A stretch of DNA of 64,000 nucleotides from Nibribacter koreensis (GCF_039541795.1 NZ_BAABGX010000003.1:372001-436000), one strand, 5' to 3'; counted from the stretch's first letter, positions 15,663 through 24,522 are shown. Numbers and translations are program-made. The notes: generated from the letters alone by a model not told the origin.

Positions 15663-16835
15663 ATGTCTGTTGCCCCCAACGTCTATAACCGTCAATTCTG
15701 GATGCTGTGCCTGAGCTCGTTTCTGTTCTCGGCCAGTTTCAACATGATTATTCCAGAACTGCCCAACTACCTCACCAGCCTGGGCGGCGGCGAATACAAG
15801 GGCTTCATCATTGGTTTGTTCACGCTCACTGCCGGTTTGTCCCGACCCTTCAGCGGCAAACTCGCCGACTCTATTGGGCGCCTGCCGGTCATGTATTTTG
15901 GCGTGGCCGTCTGCGTGCTCTGCGGATTTTTGTATCCCTTGGTCGCCACGGTGGCAGCCTTCATGCTCTTGCGCCTCATCCATGGCTTCTCCACGGGTTT
16001 CACGCCCACCGGCGAATCAGCTTACGTAGCAGACACGGTACCTTTGGAGAAGCGCGGCGCGGCGCTGGGGATGTTCGGCTTGGCGGGTAGTTTGGGCTTG
16101 GCCGCCGGACCGGCTATTGGCGGGGAGTTTAGCCGGTATTTCTCTTTGGATGCGCTGTTTTACTGTTCTTCGGGCATGGCCTTGCTGTCTATTCTGGTGC
16201 TGTCTGGTCTGAAGGAGACCTTGCCCAGCCCGCAGAAATTTTCTTGGGGCTTGTTGCGCATTAAAAAGCACGAGATTCTAGAACCCAGGGTGATGCCTCC
16301 GTTTATTGTGATGTTCCTGACGCTCTTTTGCTACGGCGCCGTGCTCACGGTGGTACCAGATTTTAGTAGCTCATTAGGCATTGCAAACAAAGGACTCTTC
16401 TTTACTTTCTATACGCTTTCCTCCATTGGCATAAGGTTCATGGCTGGCCGCGCCTCAGACAAATACGGCCGCGTGACCTTGTTGCGCATCTCTACCTTGG
16501 TGATGGCACTCTCCATGCTCACCATCAGCTTGGCCACTGATAAATCCTGGTTCTTAGCAGGCGCGGTGGTCTATGGCATTGGAACCGGCATGAATTCGCC
16601 TACGCTCTACGCCTGGGCCATTGACCTCAGCGACCCAGCACATCGTGGCCGGGCCATGGCTACCATCTACATTGCCCTGGAAGCCGGCATAGGCATTGGT
16701 GCTCTTGCCGCCGGCTGGATTTTCGGGAATCATCTGGACCGTCTGCCCTTGGTGTTTCAAGTGGCGGCTGGTCTATGCGGTGCGGCTTCCTTGTATGTGA
16801 TGCTAGGCAAATTCCCGAAGCGGGCAGAAGCGTAG
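15663..16835 (+). CDS. Major facilitator superfamily transporter
   Basis: 390 residues from the ATG at 15663, with twelve hydrophobic helices. The loop between helices 2 and 3 has SGKLADSIGRLPVM (the GxLaDrxGrr motif), repeated in the second half as AGRASDKYGRVTLL. FSTGFTPTGESAYVAD and GMFGLAGSLGLAAGPAIGG are typical of drug/H+ antiporter-type members. Substrate unknown; efflux of small molecules is the usual guess. A frame starting 21 bases earlier is less likely. A half copy of the palindrome (16838-16850) follows the stop directly. Confidence 0.9.
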   Translation: MSVAPNVYNRQFWMLCLSSFLFSASFNMIIPELPNYLTSLGGGEYKGFIIGLFTLTAGLSRPFSGKLADSIGRLPVMYFGVAVCVLCGFLYPLVATVAAFMLLRLIHGFSTGFTPTGESAYVADTVPLEKRGAALGMFGLAGSLGLAAGPAIGGEFSRYFSLDALFYCSSGMALLSILVLSGLKETLPSPQKFSWGLLRIKKHEILEPRVMPPFIVMFLTLFCYGAVLTVVPDFSSSLGIANKGLFFTFYTLSSIGIRFMAGRASDKYGRVTLLRISTLVMALSMLTISLATDKSWFLAGAVVYGIGTGMNSPTLYAWAIDLSDPAHRGRAMATIYIALEAGIGIGALAAGWIFGNHLDRLPLVFQVAAGLCGAASLYVMLGKFPKRAEA

Positions 16836-16837
16836 AT

Positions 16838-16850
16838 CGTTTTTGGCTTC
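16838..16850. repeat. Half copy of the intergenic palindrome
   Basis: CGTTTTTGGCTTC, the left arm only, begins three bases after the MFS stop. The right arm is missing. Confidence 0.55.
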
Positions 16851-16877
16851 TCAATTTTGACTACATTCAATCAATAA

Positions 16878-17423
16878 ATGGAGAAAGTAGACCTGAAGTT
16901 AACCAAAGAAAGAGAAAGGATTGTCCAAGAAGATTACTCAAAATTGAATGAGTATTTTTTTCTTTTTCTCCTTGTCATGCTCCAGATAGTAGTTTGCTTC
17001 AAAGTATATTTTGACATCCAGCAACAAAGAAGTGAAACAGAAATAATCATCACCACCGCGGTTTTAGTTGTTATATTCCTTATCTCGCTTTACACCTATG
17101 GTAGAATTCAGGAAAACTTCAGGCTAATTGCTATCAACCACGATTTTTCGCAAAAAGATGCTTTAGGTGTTGTTAAAGACTTGGCCCGTGAGCAAAATTG
17201 GAATATCATCTCTGCCTCATTAGTGGGTGTAGTGGCAGAAACAAAAAAATCTTTCTTGTTGGCTGAAATGCAAATGATTTTCGTGTTTAAGACGAAACTG
17301 GTTTTAGTAGGTGTAAGACCCGTCTCAGGTTTGAAAGGAAGGTCACCGTTTTCTTTTGGGAGAAGAAATAAGTTGCTAAAGGTTATAAAAGGAAGCTTCG
17401 CAGTTGCCAAAGTGCGGTTATAA
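16878..17423 (+). CDS. Small two-helix membrane protein of unknown function
   Basis: 181 residues. Two adjacent hydrophobic helices (about 27-46 and 57-74) are followed by a soluble C-terminal domain of about 105 residues with a basic end (KGRSPFSFGRRNKLLKVIKG). I do not recognise a family. It follows the MFS gene by 42 bases and could share its transcript. A palindrome copy stands 22 bases after the stop. Confidence 0.65.
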   Translation: MEKVDLKLTKERERIVQEDYSKLNEYFFLFLLVMLQIVVCFKVYFDIQQQRSETEIIITTAVLVVIFLISLYTYGRIQENFRLIAINHDFSQKDALGVVKDLAREQNWNIISASLVGVVAETKKSFLLAEMQMIFVFKTKLVLVGVRPVSGLKGRSPFSFGRRNKLLKVIKGSFAVAKVRL

Positions 17424-17444
17424 GACCCTGCTTTCTAAGGTTCT

Positions 17445-17482
17445 CGTTTTTGGCTTGTTTTCTAGGAATAAGGCCAAAAACG
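17445..17482. repeat. Intergenic palindrome copy 8
   Basis: CGTTTTTGGCTTGTTTTC with AATAAGGCCAAAAACG as partner; the central part is mismatched. Confidence 0.9.
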
Positions 17483-17550
17483 CAAAAGGGCAATCTCTTC
17501 TCTCTCACGGGAAAAGATAAAATAAGGGTTTAAAGCATTTTCATTAACGT

Positions 17551-17575
17551 AGAGACAAGGCACTGCCTTGTCTCT
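17551..17575. repeat. 25-bp perfect palindrome AGAGACAAGGCA
   Basis: AGAGACAAGGCA, one base, then its exact complement. A fragment of the same motif (GGAGACAAGGCAGTGCC) occurs at 10688-10706, so it is a separate dispersed family. The rest of the 305-bp gap 17424-17728 holds palindrome 8, R3 and a GACTC/TAGAC tract (17690-17725). Confidence 0.8.
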
Positions 17576-17612
17576 CACGCATTGATTTCTTCTGCTGATT
17601 TTATTTGTAGAT

Positions 17613-17680
17613 GTAAACATCCCTCTACAGAGCTACGCTCGCTGCCTCAAACTCTCGTTTGGGCAATCCTCAAGGGGAGA
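17613..17680 (-). repeat. Long dispersed repeat, copy R3 (reverse, partial)
   Basis: Reads on the minus strand CTCTCCCCTTGAGGATTGCC, CAAACGAGAGTTTGAGGCAG and GAGGGATGTTTAC, matching R1 and R2. Confidence 0.85.
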
Positions 17681-17728
17681 GTTTCCTTTCCAAAGACTCG
17701 CGACTCTAGACTTAGAACTAGTGACTAA

Positions 17729-19588
17729 TTACAAGTATCCCTTGGCCTGGAGCCTGAACAGTTCTGCGTAGCGTTCGCCCTTGGCGAGGAGTTCTTCATG
17801 GGAGCCCATCTCCACGAACTGGCCATTCTCGATAACCAGGATTCTATCTGCCATGCGGACGGTAGAGAAGCGGTGGGAGATGAGGACAGCGGTCTTGCCT
17901 TTGGTCAGCTCCGCGAAGCGCTGGAAGACCTCATGCTCGGCGCGAGCATCTAGGGCGGCGGTGGGCTCGTCTAGAATCAACAACTGTGCGTCGCGCATGT
18001 AGGCGCGGCCTAAGGCAATCTTCTGCCATTCGCCCCCAGACAAGTCCACGCCTTTGTTGAAACGGCGGCCGATGACCTGGTCGTAGCCTTCGGGGAGCTT
18101 GGCGATGACGGTGTCTGCCAGGCTTTGATGTGCAGAGGATTCTATGCGGGGCTGATTGCTCTTTTCTTCAATGCGGCCAATGGCAATGTTGGTGCCCGCA
18201 CTCATTTGGAACCTGACAAAGTCCTGGAAGATGACGCCAATCTCACGACGCAAGTCAGCGGGGTCGTACTCGCGCAGGTCAATGCCGTCTAATAGAATGC
18301 GTCCCTCGGTGGGGTCGTACAAGCGGGATAGAAGTTTAACCAGAGTGGTTTTGCCGGCACCGTTTTCTCCTACCAAGGCCAGTTTCTCACCAGCTCTTAA
18401 AGTGAAGTTAAGGTTGCGGATGGCCCAGCGTTCTGAGTTGTGGTATTGGAAGCCCACGTTCTCAAAGGTGAAGCCGTGTTTGATTGGTTTCGGGAAGGCC
18501 GGAGCGTTGGGTTTGCGATGAATGCGAGGCTGGAGCTCGAAGAAATCAAAGAAGTCTTGGAGGTATAAAGCACCTTCGGCCACGCTGGTAAAGCGGTTCA
18601 AGATAGCCTCTAGCAGGGAGCGCATGCGCATGAAGGAGCCGGCCAGGAACGTGAGTTGGCCAATAGACACCTTGCCCTGCACCGTCTGCAGAATGATGTA
18701 CACGTAGGCGCCGTAATAACCAGCGCTGCCTAATGCGGCAAAGAAACTACCCCAGGCGGCCCGGCGCGTGGCCAGTTTCTTGTTGTCTAGGTAAAACTTA
18801 GAAGAAAGCTCCCTAAAACGCGTTACCAGAAAATCTGACAGCCCGAAGATCTTCACCTCTTTGGCGGTGTCATCACTGGCCCCGGTCTGGCGCAGATAAT
18901 CCAGTTCGCGGCGTTCTGGCGTCCAGCCGTGCACCAGGGAGTAGCTGCGTTCATTAAAATGAGACTCGCCCAAGAAGGCCGGCAGAACCGCAATCAAAAG
19001 TAACAACAAGAGCCACGGGTTAAACGAGACAAGGCCCACGGCCAGAAACAGCATGGTCACCAGATCCTGCAATTGGCCCAGCACCTGGCTCATCAAAATA
19101 GTGCGGCTCAAGGTTTGGCGGCGGGCGCGCTCTAATTTGTCATAGAAGGTAGAGTCCTCAAACTGGTCCAGATCCAGCTCGGCGGCGTGCTCCATGAGCC
19201 TGATGGAGGATTGGTTCGCGAACAAATCTCCTAACAAGCCGTCAATCAAGGCGATGCCTCTATTGAGCGTGTCTGAGATGACCGCCAGACCAAACTCAAT
19301 GGCCACCAGCGTGAGCAAGTAGCGCAGTTCGCGCTCGCCGGTTACTTGGGTAAGCCGGATTACTTCGTCAATAATCAACTGGCCCACATACAGCATGGCC
19401 AGAGGCACCGCTGCTTTAAGCAAACGCAGTACCACGTTGAGCAAGGCCATCCGTGGATTGGTTTGCCAGACCAGTTTCAGGAACGGGGGCAGGTGCTTGA
19501 GGGCGCTCACGCGCTGTTGCACAGACAAGGGCGGCTTGCCATTGGCAGGTGCTCTTCTGCTTGTAAATAGATTAGACCAGAATGCCAT
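17729..19588 (-). CDS. ABC transporter, fused permease and ATPase
   Basis: 619 residues. Six hydrophobic helices lie in residues about 55-330. The ATPase domain follows with Walker A GENGAGKTT, the Q-loop FQDFVRFQ, signature LSGGEWQKIALGRAY, Walker B AQLLILDEPTAALD and the switch histidine in VLISHRFS. The half-transporter layout resembles lipid and drug exporters of the MsbA class, working as a homodimer in the inner membrane. The sequence between helices (ERRELDYLRQTGASDDTAKEV) is typical of the cytoplasmic coupling region. The substrate is unknown. It has no partner gene on its strand. Confidence 0.92.
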   Translation of the reverse strand: MAFWSNLFTSRRAPANGKPPLSVQQRVSALKHLPPFLKLVWQTNPRMALLNVVLRLLKAAVPLAMLYVGQLIIDEVIRLTQVTGERELRYLLTLVAIEFGLAVISDTLNRGIALIDGLLGDLFANQSSIRLMEHAAELDLDQFEDSTFYDKLERARRQTLSRTILMSQVLGQLQDLVTMLFLAVGLVSFNPWLLLLLLIAVLPAFLGESHFNERSYSLVHGWTPERRELDYLRQTGASDDTAKEVKIFGLSDFLVTRFRELSSKFYLDNKKLATRRAAWGSFFAALGSAGYYGAYVYIILQTVQGKVSIGQLTFLAGSFMRMRSLLEAILNRFTSVAEGALYLQDFFDFFELQPRIHRKPNAPAFPKPIKHGFTFENVGFQYHNSERWAIRNLNFTLRAGEKLALVGENGAGKTTLVKLLSRLYDPTEGRILLDGIDLREYDPADLRREIGVIFQDFVRFQMSAGTNIAIGRIEEKSNQPRIESSAHQSLADTVIAKLPEGYDQVIGRRFNKGVDLSGGEWQKIALGRAYMRDAQLLILDEPTAALDARAEHEVFQRFAELTKGKTAVLISHRFSTVRMADRILVIENGQFVEMGSHEELLAKGERYAELFRLQAKGYL

Positions 19589-19700
19589 AGAAAGGTGAAG
19601 GTACGCTAAAGTGATTACCTACGCGAATTCATGGAAAACAGCCTTTTCTAAATGGCACATCCATTGAAAAAAGCGAGCATGAGGAAGATTCTCCTTCTAT

Positions 19701-19774
19701 GGCGCAAGCGTCCGCTTGTGTCCGCACGCATTATTAATCTGGCCTGCGTGTGGACACAAGCAGAAGCGTACGCC
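19701..19774. repeat. Large hairpin element upstream of cysE
   Basis: Two 30-base arms, GGCGCAAGCGTCCGCTTGTG... and its near complement at 19745-19774, face each other across 14 bases. It resembles a small MITE. The rest of the 388-bp gap 19589-19977 has only palindrome copy 9 and AT-rich sequence. Confidence 0.8.
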
Positions 19775-19847
19775 CTATTCCTAATGATGGTCTTCTGGTT
19801 TGGGGCGATGATAGGAGTACTCAGCTTCTAAGTTGGAAAGGAGATGT

Positions 19848-19885
19848 CGTTTTTGGTCTGTTTTCTGGAAATGAGGTCAAAAACG
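19848..19885. repeat. Intergenic palindrome copy 9
   Basis: CGTTTTTGGTCTGTTTTC against GAAATGAGGTCAAAAACG; outer arms intact, centre diverged. Confidence 0.88.
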
Positions 19886-19977
19886 AGCAAAAGCCAGTAG
19901 CCTGAAGGAAACCGGTTTTCAGTATTTTCTGGTATCCAACCATTAGCCCAATCTGTATTTAAACGTATTACTAGATT

Positions 19978-20811
19978 ATGGAAGAGGCGTTTTTACATAG
20001 ACTTTGGGGCTTGCACCAAAACAACCAGCTGCGCATCCCAACCGCTTTGCTGTATCAATTTCTGGGCAGGCTTATGCAAATGCTGTTTCCGCCGTTAGCA
20101 GAGCCTCCCTATAAAACAGAGCACGCCTTGCGGCAAGAAGCCCATTTCCTGGAGAAGGAGTTGGTGCGCTTGCTGGAAGGCGTACAGCATCTGGGAGAAT
20201 TTTCAGCGGAAGGCACGGCCCGGAAATTCATTGAGCAGTTGCCGCATCTGTATGACCAGATTGTGGCAGACGCTCAGTTTATTCAAGAAGAAGACCCTGC
20301 GGCCCGGCACGTAGAAGAGGTAATGCGCACCTATCCTGGTTTCATGGCCATTGCCGTGTACCGCATGGCGCATATGCTGTACCAAGAAGGCGTTCCCATC
20401 CTGCCCAGGATTCTTACCGAGTACGCCCATGGCAGAACCGGTATTGACATCCATCCCGGGGCCCGCATAGGCGTGCCTTTCTGTATTGACCATGGCACTG
20501 GCGTGGTGATAGGGGAGACTGCAGAGATAGGTAGTTTTGTCAAGGTCTACCAAGGCGTGACGCTGGGGGCCTTGAGCGTGGCCAAGCACATGCAGGACAT
20601 TAAGCGGCACCCTACCATTGAAGACCACGTGGTTATCTATGCAGGTGCCACCATCTTGGGCGGTAACACGGTCATTGGCACGCACAGCATCATTGGCGGC
20701 AACGTGTGGCTCACGGAGAGCGTGGGTCCGTACTCAAGACTCTATCACCGCGCCCAGATTAAAGTAAGCCGTACCGAAGAGCCTGAAGGCGTCCTGGACT
20801 TCTCCATTTAA
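19978..20811 (+). CDS. cysE: Serine O-acetyltransferase
   Basis: 277 residues. It acetylates serine with acetyl-CoA to give O-acetylserine, the precursor of cysteine. The N-terminal helical domain (1-150) leads into a left-handed beta-helix with GRTGIDIHPGARIG, FCIDHGTGVVIGETAEIG and AKHMQDIKRHPTIEDHVVIYAGATILGG, all characteristic of CysE; the catalytic His/Asp region is intact. The long N-terminal domain is the type found in Bacteroidota. The cysteine synthase gene follows after about 90 bases, so the two steps of cysteine synthesis are adjacent. Confidence 0.95.
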   Translation: MEEAFLHRLWGLHQNNQLRIPTALLYQFLGRLMQMLFPPLAEPPYKTEHALRQEAHFLEKELVRLLEGVQHLGEFSAEGTARKFIEQLPHLYDQIVADAQFIQEEDPAARHVEEVMRTYPGFMAIAVYRMAHMLYQEGVPILPRILTEYAHGRTGIDIHPGARIGVPFCIDHGTGVVIGETAEIGSFVKVYQGVTLGALSVAKHMQDIKRHPTIEDHVVIYAGATILGGNTVIGTHSIIGGNVWLTESVGPYSRLYHRAQIKVSRTEEPEGVLDFSI

Positions 20812-20901
20812 AAACCTCTTACCAAAGATTTATACATCCTGGCGGCCATTCTCTAAAAGTCTTTGACCTGACTGGGGCCACTTATTTCCATTTTGTTTTT
20901 T

Positions 20902-21816
20902 ATGAAGACAGACAACATTTTACAGACCATAGGCAACACGCCCACCGTTAAAATCAACCGCTTGTTTGGCCCAGACGCGCAAGTCTGGATGAAACTGGAG
21001 CGCGCCAACCCCGGCGGAAGCATCAAAGACCGCATTGCCCTTTCTATGATTGAGGACGCTGAGAAGCGGGGCATTTTAAAAAAAGGGACGCGCATCATTG
21101 AACCTACCTCGGGCAATACAGGCGTGGGCTTGGCCATGGTGGCCGCCGTCAAAGGCTATCAGCTTACCTTGGTGATGCCAGATTCCATGTCTATTGAACG
21201 CCGCCGCCTGATGGCTGCCTATGGCGCGCAACTGGAACTCACCCCCCGCGAGAAGGGCATGAAAGGCGCCATTGAAAAAGCCAATGAACTGGCCCAGCAG
21301 GACGGCAATGCCTGGATACCCATGCAGTTTGAAAACGAGGCCAACACCCAGATTCATATTGACACCACTGCCCAAGAAGTGCTGGCAGATTTTCCGGATA
21401 GTTTGGATTACTTGATTACGGGCGTGGGGACGGGCGGGCATATTACCGGCGTGGGCCGCGTGCTCAAAGAGAAATTTCCCAACCTGAAGGTCTTTGCTGT
21501 AGAGCCCACCTTGTCACCCGTTCTAAGCGGCGGCGAACCGGGGCCTCACCCCATCCAGGGCGTGGGCGCAGGCTTCATCCCGAAGATCATGGATATGTCC
21601 TTATTAGACGGCATCATTCAAGTGAGTCCGCAAGAAGCCTTTGACTACGCCAGAAGAGCTGCGAAAGAAGAAGGAATCTTTATAGGCGTTTCCTCAGGAG
21701 GCTCCCTGGCCGCGGTAGCTCAGAAAATTACTGAGGTGGACAAAGGCGCGCGCATTCTGACGTTCTGCTATGACACTGGTGAACGGTACTTGTCTGTAGA
21801 AGGACTGTTTGTGTAA
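20902..21816 (+). CDS. cysK: Cysteine synthase (O-acetylserine sulfhydrylase)
   Basis: 304 residues from the ATG at 20902 (a TTG nine bases earlier is less likely). A PLP enzyme replacing the acetyl group of O-acetylserine with sulfide. The PLP lysine lies in PGGSIKDR (K42); the TSGNTG loop (69-74) binds the substrate, and GVGTGGHITGVGRVLKE plus GVSSGGSLAAV bind the cofactor phosphate and complete the site. The short form could be either CysK- or CysM-type. A terminator fused to palindrome copy 10 follows. Confidence 0.92.
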   Translation: MKTDNILQTIGNTPTVKINRLFGPDAQVWMKLERANPGGSIKDRIALSMIEDAEKRGILKKGTRIIEPTSGNTGVGLAMVAAVKGYQLTLVMPDSMSIERRRLMAAYGAQLELTPREKGMKGAIEKANELAQQDGNAWIPMQFENEANTQIHIDTTAQEVLADFPDSLDYLITGVGTGGHITGVGRVLKEKFPNLKVFAVEPTLSPVLSGGEPGPHPIQGVGAGFIPKIMDMSLLDGIIQVSPQEAFDYARRAAKEEGIFIGVSSGGSLAAVAQKITEVDKGARILTFCYDTGERYLSVEGLFV

Positions 21817-21836
21817 AGCCTTCTGAAAAATAACAA

Positions 21837-21876
21837 AACGGAAAGGCCACGATCTACTCGTGGCCTTTCCGTTTTT
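21837..21876 (+). terminator. Terminator after cysK
   Basis: ACGGAAAGGCCACGA pairs with TCGTGGCCTTTCCGT across TCTAC, followed by a T-run that is also the left arm of palindrome copy 10. Confidence 0.85.
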
Positions 21877-21908
21877 GGCCTGTTTTGCGGGAAACAGGCC
21901 AAAAACGG
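21869..21908. repeat. Intergenic palindrome copy 10
   Basis: CCGTTTTTGGCCTGTTTT and its exact complement around GCGG/GA; one of the best-preserved copies. Overlaps the cysK terminator. Confidence 0.93.
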
Positions 21909-21992
21909 TTTCCGTCTTAGAATGTTGGGTGCTACCAGTTCTTTAGACCTCTTAAAAATGGACAAGGCTCTAAGGTAAGCCCGGCAAAAGGT

Positions 21993-22700
21993 TTACTGGC
22001 AGTATTCTATTTTTACGTCAGGTGTGTCTGTTGATTCATAAGGCCCAGTGTGGATGAGCAGCGTTTTATTTCCATATTCCCACAAATGAATAGAGCCATA
22101 GTCAAACGGATTGTAACTTATTGGTGAAACTAGCTCCCAGTTATTTGAGAAGTCCCTTTTGATGTAAATGTCTTTGATATAACTGTTAGGAGGAAGAAAT
22201 GCATGAGGATTAGGAATCTCTATGACAGTTAAAAAGGGCTGTGTCCAGACAAGGTTTTTAAGGACTACCTCTTTGTTTGGTCCTTTGCAAGGTGGCATTG
22301 CTACCGTAATTTTCACCGTGTCCTTAGAAGATAGCTTATCAGCGTCTGTAACGGTTAACTCAAACTCGTAACTACCCACTTTTGGAAGGTCGGTGTAAAA
22401 GGTTGGCATTGACTGTGAATTATATACCTCTATTTTGGTAGGGCCAGTCAGCTGTTTCCAGGCATAGAAGGTTATGTTTTTGTCTGGGTCTGTGCTAGCC
22501 TCTCCGGTAATTTTAAGCGAGATGAAAGGTATAAATAGAGTAGTGTCATTGCCAGCACGGGCGGTAGGGGCAACTGGAGTGCGAGGCTGAGGCGCAGTAG
22601 TTGAAGGAGCAGGGTCAACAGTATCCTCATCTTGGCACGAGGCAAATAACCATGACAGTGCCAATACCATACACATGAAGGGAGGATATTTCTTATACAT
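21993..22700 (-). CDS. PKD-domain lipoprotein
   Basis: 235 residues from the ATG at 22700, chosen because MYKKYPPFMCMVLALSWLFASC then forms a lipoprotein signal with the lipobox LFASC. A Pro/Thr-rich linker (about 30-50) precedes one PKD/K319-like beta-sandwich (GNDTTLFIPFISLKITGEAS, DPDKNITFYAWKQLTGP, GSYEFELTVTDADKLSSKD). The C-terminal 95 residues are unassigned. It is probably a surface-exposed lipoprotein with adhesion or binding role; ligand unknown. An in-frame ATG at 22733 would add 11 residues before the signal. Confidence 0.8.
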   Translation of the reverse strand: MYKKYPPFMCMVLALSWLFASCQDEDTVDPAPSTTAPQPRTPVAPTARAGNDTTLFIPFISLKITGEASTDPDKNITFYAWKQLTGPTKIEVYNSQSMPTFYTDLPKVGSYEFELTVTDADKLSSKDTVKITVAMPPCKGPNKEVVLKNLVWTQPFLTVIEIPNPHAFLPPNSYIKDIYIKRDFSNNWELVSPISYNPFDYGSIHLWEYGNKTLLIHTGPYESTDTPDVKIEYCQ

Positions 22701-22733
22701 ATCCTTGAGTTTTAAAGCGTTTAAAAAACTCAT

Positions 22734-23076
22734 ATCTCATCAACAAACTAGGTCATAGAAAAGCGGTGGTGTTTCTACTGGTGAAGGACCTTACTTACTG
22801 CGTACGCTATAGGATTGATGGTGTTTGATTATCAGTTACTTATATTTTTTTTACATAAGTAACTGAATTTTAATTTGTTGAAAAAAGGTGTTAATAAAAG
22901 AAACCATCCTGATAGCATTCCTTCTTTTATTAACCTACTTTTTTGAAGGAAGGCCTTAATATATAGCTGATAAAACCCTGTTTAGAATAAAGACTGCCTG
23001 GCGTACATTAGGCGTTTCTCCTTTTTTATTATTCTGGTAAGCAACAGGGGAACGTGAGAGAACAGTTGGTAGTAAA
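22734..23076. other. AT-rich gap with two inverted repeats
   Basis: No gene. CAGTTACTTAT at 22833-22843 recurs inverted at 22855-22865. A longer imperfect pair, with GTTAATAAAAGAA and TTCTTTTATTAAC as core, spans 22878-22947. They could be terminators or operators for the flanking minus-strand genes. Confidence 0.65.
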
Positions 23077-23760
23077 TTAGTTATTCATGAAAAGTCCAAC
23101 CAATAGGCTGTTTACCTGAGTAGTCACAATATTGGCATTGGTTGGTTCCCTTTCAGGCATTCTGTTCTGTCTGTAGTAGACTACCTTGTTTTCTTTAGAG
23201 TCTAGCAATAAGGCATGAACTATGGATACAGCCTTCTCTGGATACTTAGCCCCAAACGTGTTGCCTTGCAATACTATTTCTTTGGCCACTCTAATCCTTT
23301 GCTTGTTACTAAAATTAAGTCTTGTTCTGCTGTACCCTGATCCTACCATAGCCACGGCGTATCGGTTACCTGAAGCTTCCATCAAAGAGTCTATCGTTGG
23401 CGGAAGAGCTAAACCATTCAACACATGCATGTCCCTAGAAGTGAAGGCTAGGTGCTTGATCTCTGCTTCTACTTTATCAAGCAAGACAGTGTCTGCGGGC
23501 GTGAGTAATTTATCAATGCCATATTCTGCTTTTTTAAGGGTAAGAGCAGAGTCCAGCAGCCTTTCTGACGCATAGGATAAATCAGGGTCTATGGTTCCTC
23601 TGTTCCCCTTTTCAACCAGCCGCATAACCGAGATTGGTGCAAAATAGCCCACCTTCCCAAAGCTTGTGTTGACCCTTGTGCTATCTATGAGATTGAAGGA
23701 AGAAATAGAGGCAGATAAAGCAAGAATGGCTGTAAGCGCCAGAGCGCCAAGTCTTTTCAT
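23077..23760 (-). CDS. Secreted protein of unknown function
   Basis: 227 residues from the ATG at 23760. MKRLGALALTAILALSASIS is a signal peptide with no lipobox cysteine. The mature part is predicted mixed alpha/beta with VGYFAPISVMRLVEKGNRG and a C-terminal EKAVSIVHALLLDSKENKVVYYR region. I do not recognise a family. A longer frame starts at 23793 and would extend the signal region. The gene is convergent with nothing and is followed by the AT-rich gap that separates it from the PKD lipoprotein. Confidence 0.65.
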   Translation of the reverse strand: MKRLGALALTAILALSASISSFNLIDSTRVNTSFGKVGYFAPISVMRLVEKGNRGTIDPDLSYASERLLDSALTLKKAEYGIDKLLTPADTVLLDKVEAEIKHLAFTSRDMHVLNGLALPPTIDSLMEASGNRYAVAMVGSGYSRTRLNFSNKQRIRVAKEIVLQGNTFGAKYPEKAVSIVHALLLDSKENKVVYYRQNRMPEREPTNANIVTTQVNSLLVGLFMNN

Positions 23761-23931
23761 TTTGATTTTCATGAATGAGACAAAGTTACTCAAATTGAAT
23801 AGTACTAACCTTATGGTTTATCTGCGGGTTCACAATCATAGTATCTTTTCTGAAATACATTTGGAAGGTTTTCAATAGTAGAGTGGTCAAAGGAATTGGT
23901 TATGAATTGACCTATTTGATGAGAAGGACAT

Positions 23932-23964
23932 AAAAAAAGCCTCACTATTCCTAGTGAGGCTTTT
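23932..23964 (-). terminator. Duplicate of the tRNA-Ala terminator
   Basis: GCCTCACTA/TAGTGAGGC hairpin with a T-run on the minus strand, matching the terminator at 24282-24314 except for one loop base. It closes the GIY-YIG/tRNA-relic unit. Confidence 0.85.
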
Positions 23965-23965
23965 G

Positions 23966-24030
23966 TGGAGAATATCGGAGTCAAGCCGATGATCTTCCCG
24001 AAGGCTTTCGGGACGCTCTAGCTCGCTGAG
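23966..24030 (-). pseudogene. tRNA-Ala relic (D-arm to 3' end)
   Basis: A 65-base segment parallels the intact tRNA-Ala at 24316-24380. The T-arm (ATCGG/CCGAT) and acceptor 3' strand ATTCTCCA are kept and the D-arm is close to the parent. The anticodon arm is replaced by TCCCGA-AAGCCT-TCGGGA, and the 5' acceptor strand is absent. It cannot form a complete tRNA. The stop codon of the GIY-YIG gene lies inside its D-arm. Confidence 0.8.
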
Positions 24031-24269
24031 TTTATAAGCCATTCAATATACTTTCGGCTTTTCTTCTTCTTGATGCCGGCTTCTCGTTGGGTAGCATCAG
24101 ACCGATTGCTGAATTGTTCTGAGTATTTTAGGACCCAAGGTGTGCCGGATTTTGTAGAAAGATTTCTTCCGGTGTTATGTTGCTCTACTCTATGGAAAAT
24201 ATCCTCACAGCTTCCTGTGTAGTACTTGTCTAGCTTTTCTGAGTAAAGTATGTAGCAGAAGAAAGGCAT
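24018..24269 (-). CDS. Small GIY-YIG nuclease-domain protein inserted behind tRNA-Ala
   Basis: 83 residues from the ATG at 24269 (an ATG at 24281 adds four). The single-domain GIY-YIG fold shows FFCYILYS (GIY strand), KYYTGSCED (YIG strand), an Arg in FHRVEQH and the catalytic-type Glu in QREAGIKKKKSRKYIEWL. It belongs to the YhbQ/UPF0213-like group. The upstream frame through the tRNA is not coding. The start lies directly after the T-run of the tRNA-Ala terminator, and the stop TAG is in the D-arm of a tRNA relic. No separate promoter is visible, so expression may depend on read-through from the tRNA. Confidence 0.85.
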   Translation of the reverse strand: MPFFCYILYSEKLDKYYTGSCEDIFHRVEQHNTGRNLSTKSGTPWVLKYSEQFSNRSDATQREAGIKKKKSRKYIEWLINSAS

Positions 24270-24281
24270 AGAAATTCGCAT

Positions 24282-24314
24282 AAAAAAAGCCTCACTATTT
24301 CTAGTGAGGCTTTT
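24282..24314 (-). terminator. Terminator of tRNA-Ala
   Basis: GCCTCACTA-GAAA-TAGTGAGGC followed by seven T on the minus strand, directly downstream of the tRNA 3' end. Confidence 0.88.
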
Positions 24315-24315
24315 G

Positions 24316-24389
<74 letters not shown>

Positions 24390-24522
24390 GGTTAGTGATA
24401 CAAAAGTAGCAGGCTTTTTCAAAACTGCCAAATCAAAAGCGCCTTTTAAGCGAAATAATCTTTAAAAGATTTGCAGGCCAGTGGGCTTTAAATGACAACT
24501 GCTTGTAAGCCAATGTGTAAAT

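Noticed and set aside
23966..24030. A second functional tRNA
   Set aside because: The 5' acceptor strand is missing and the anticodon loop has six bases, so no complete cloverleaf forms.
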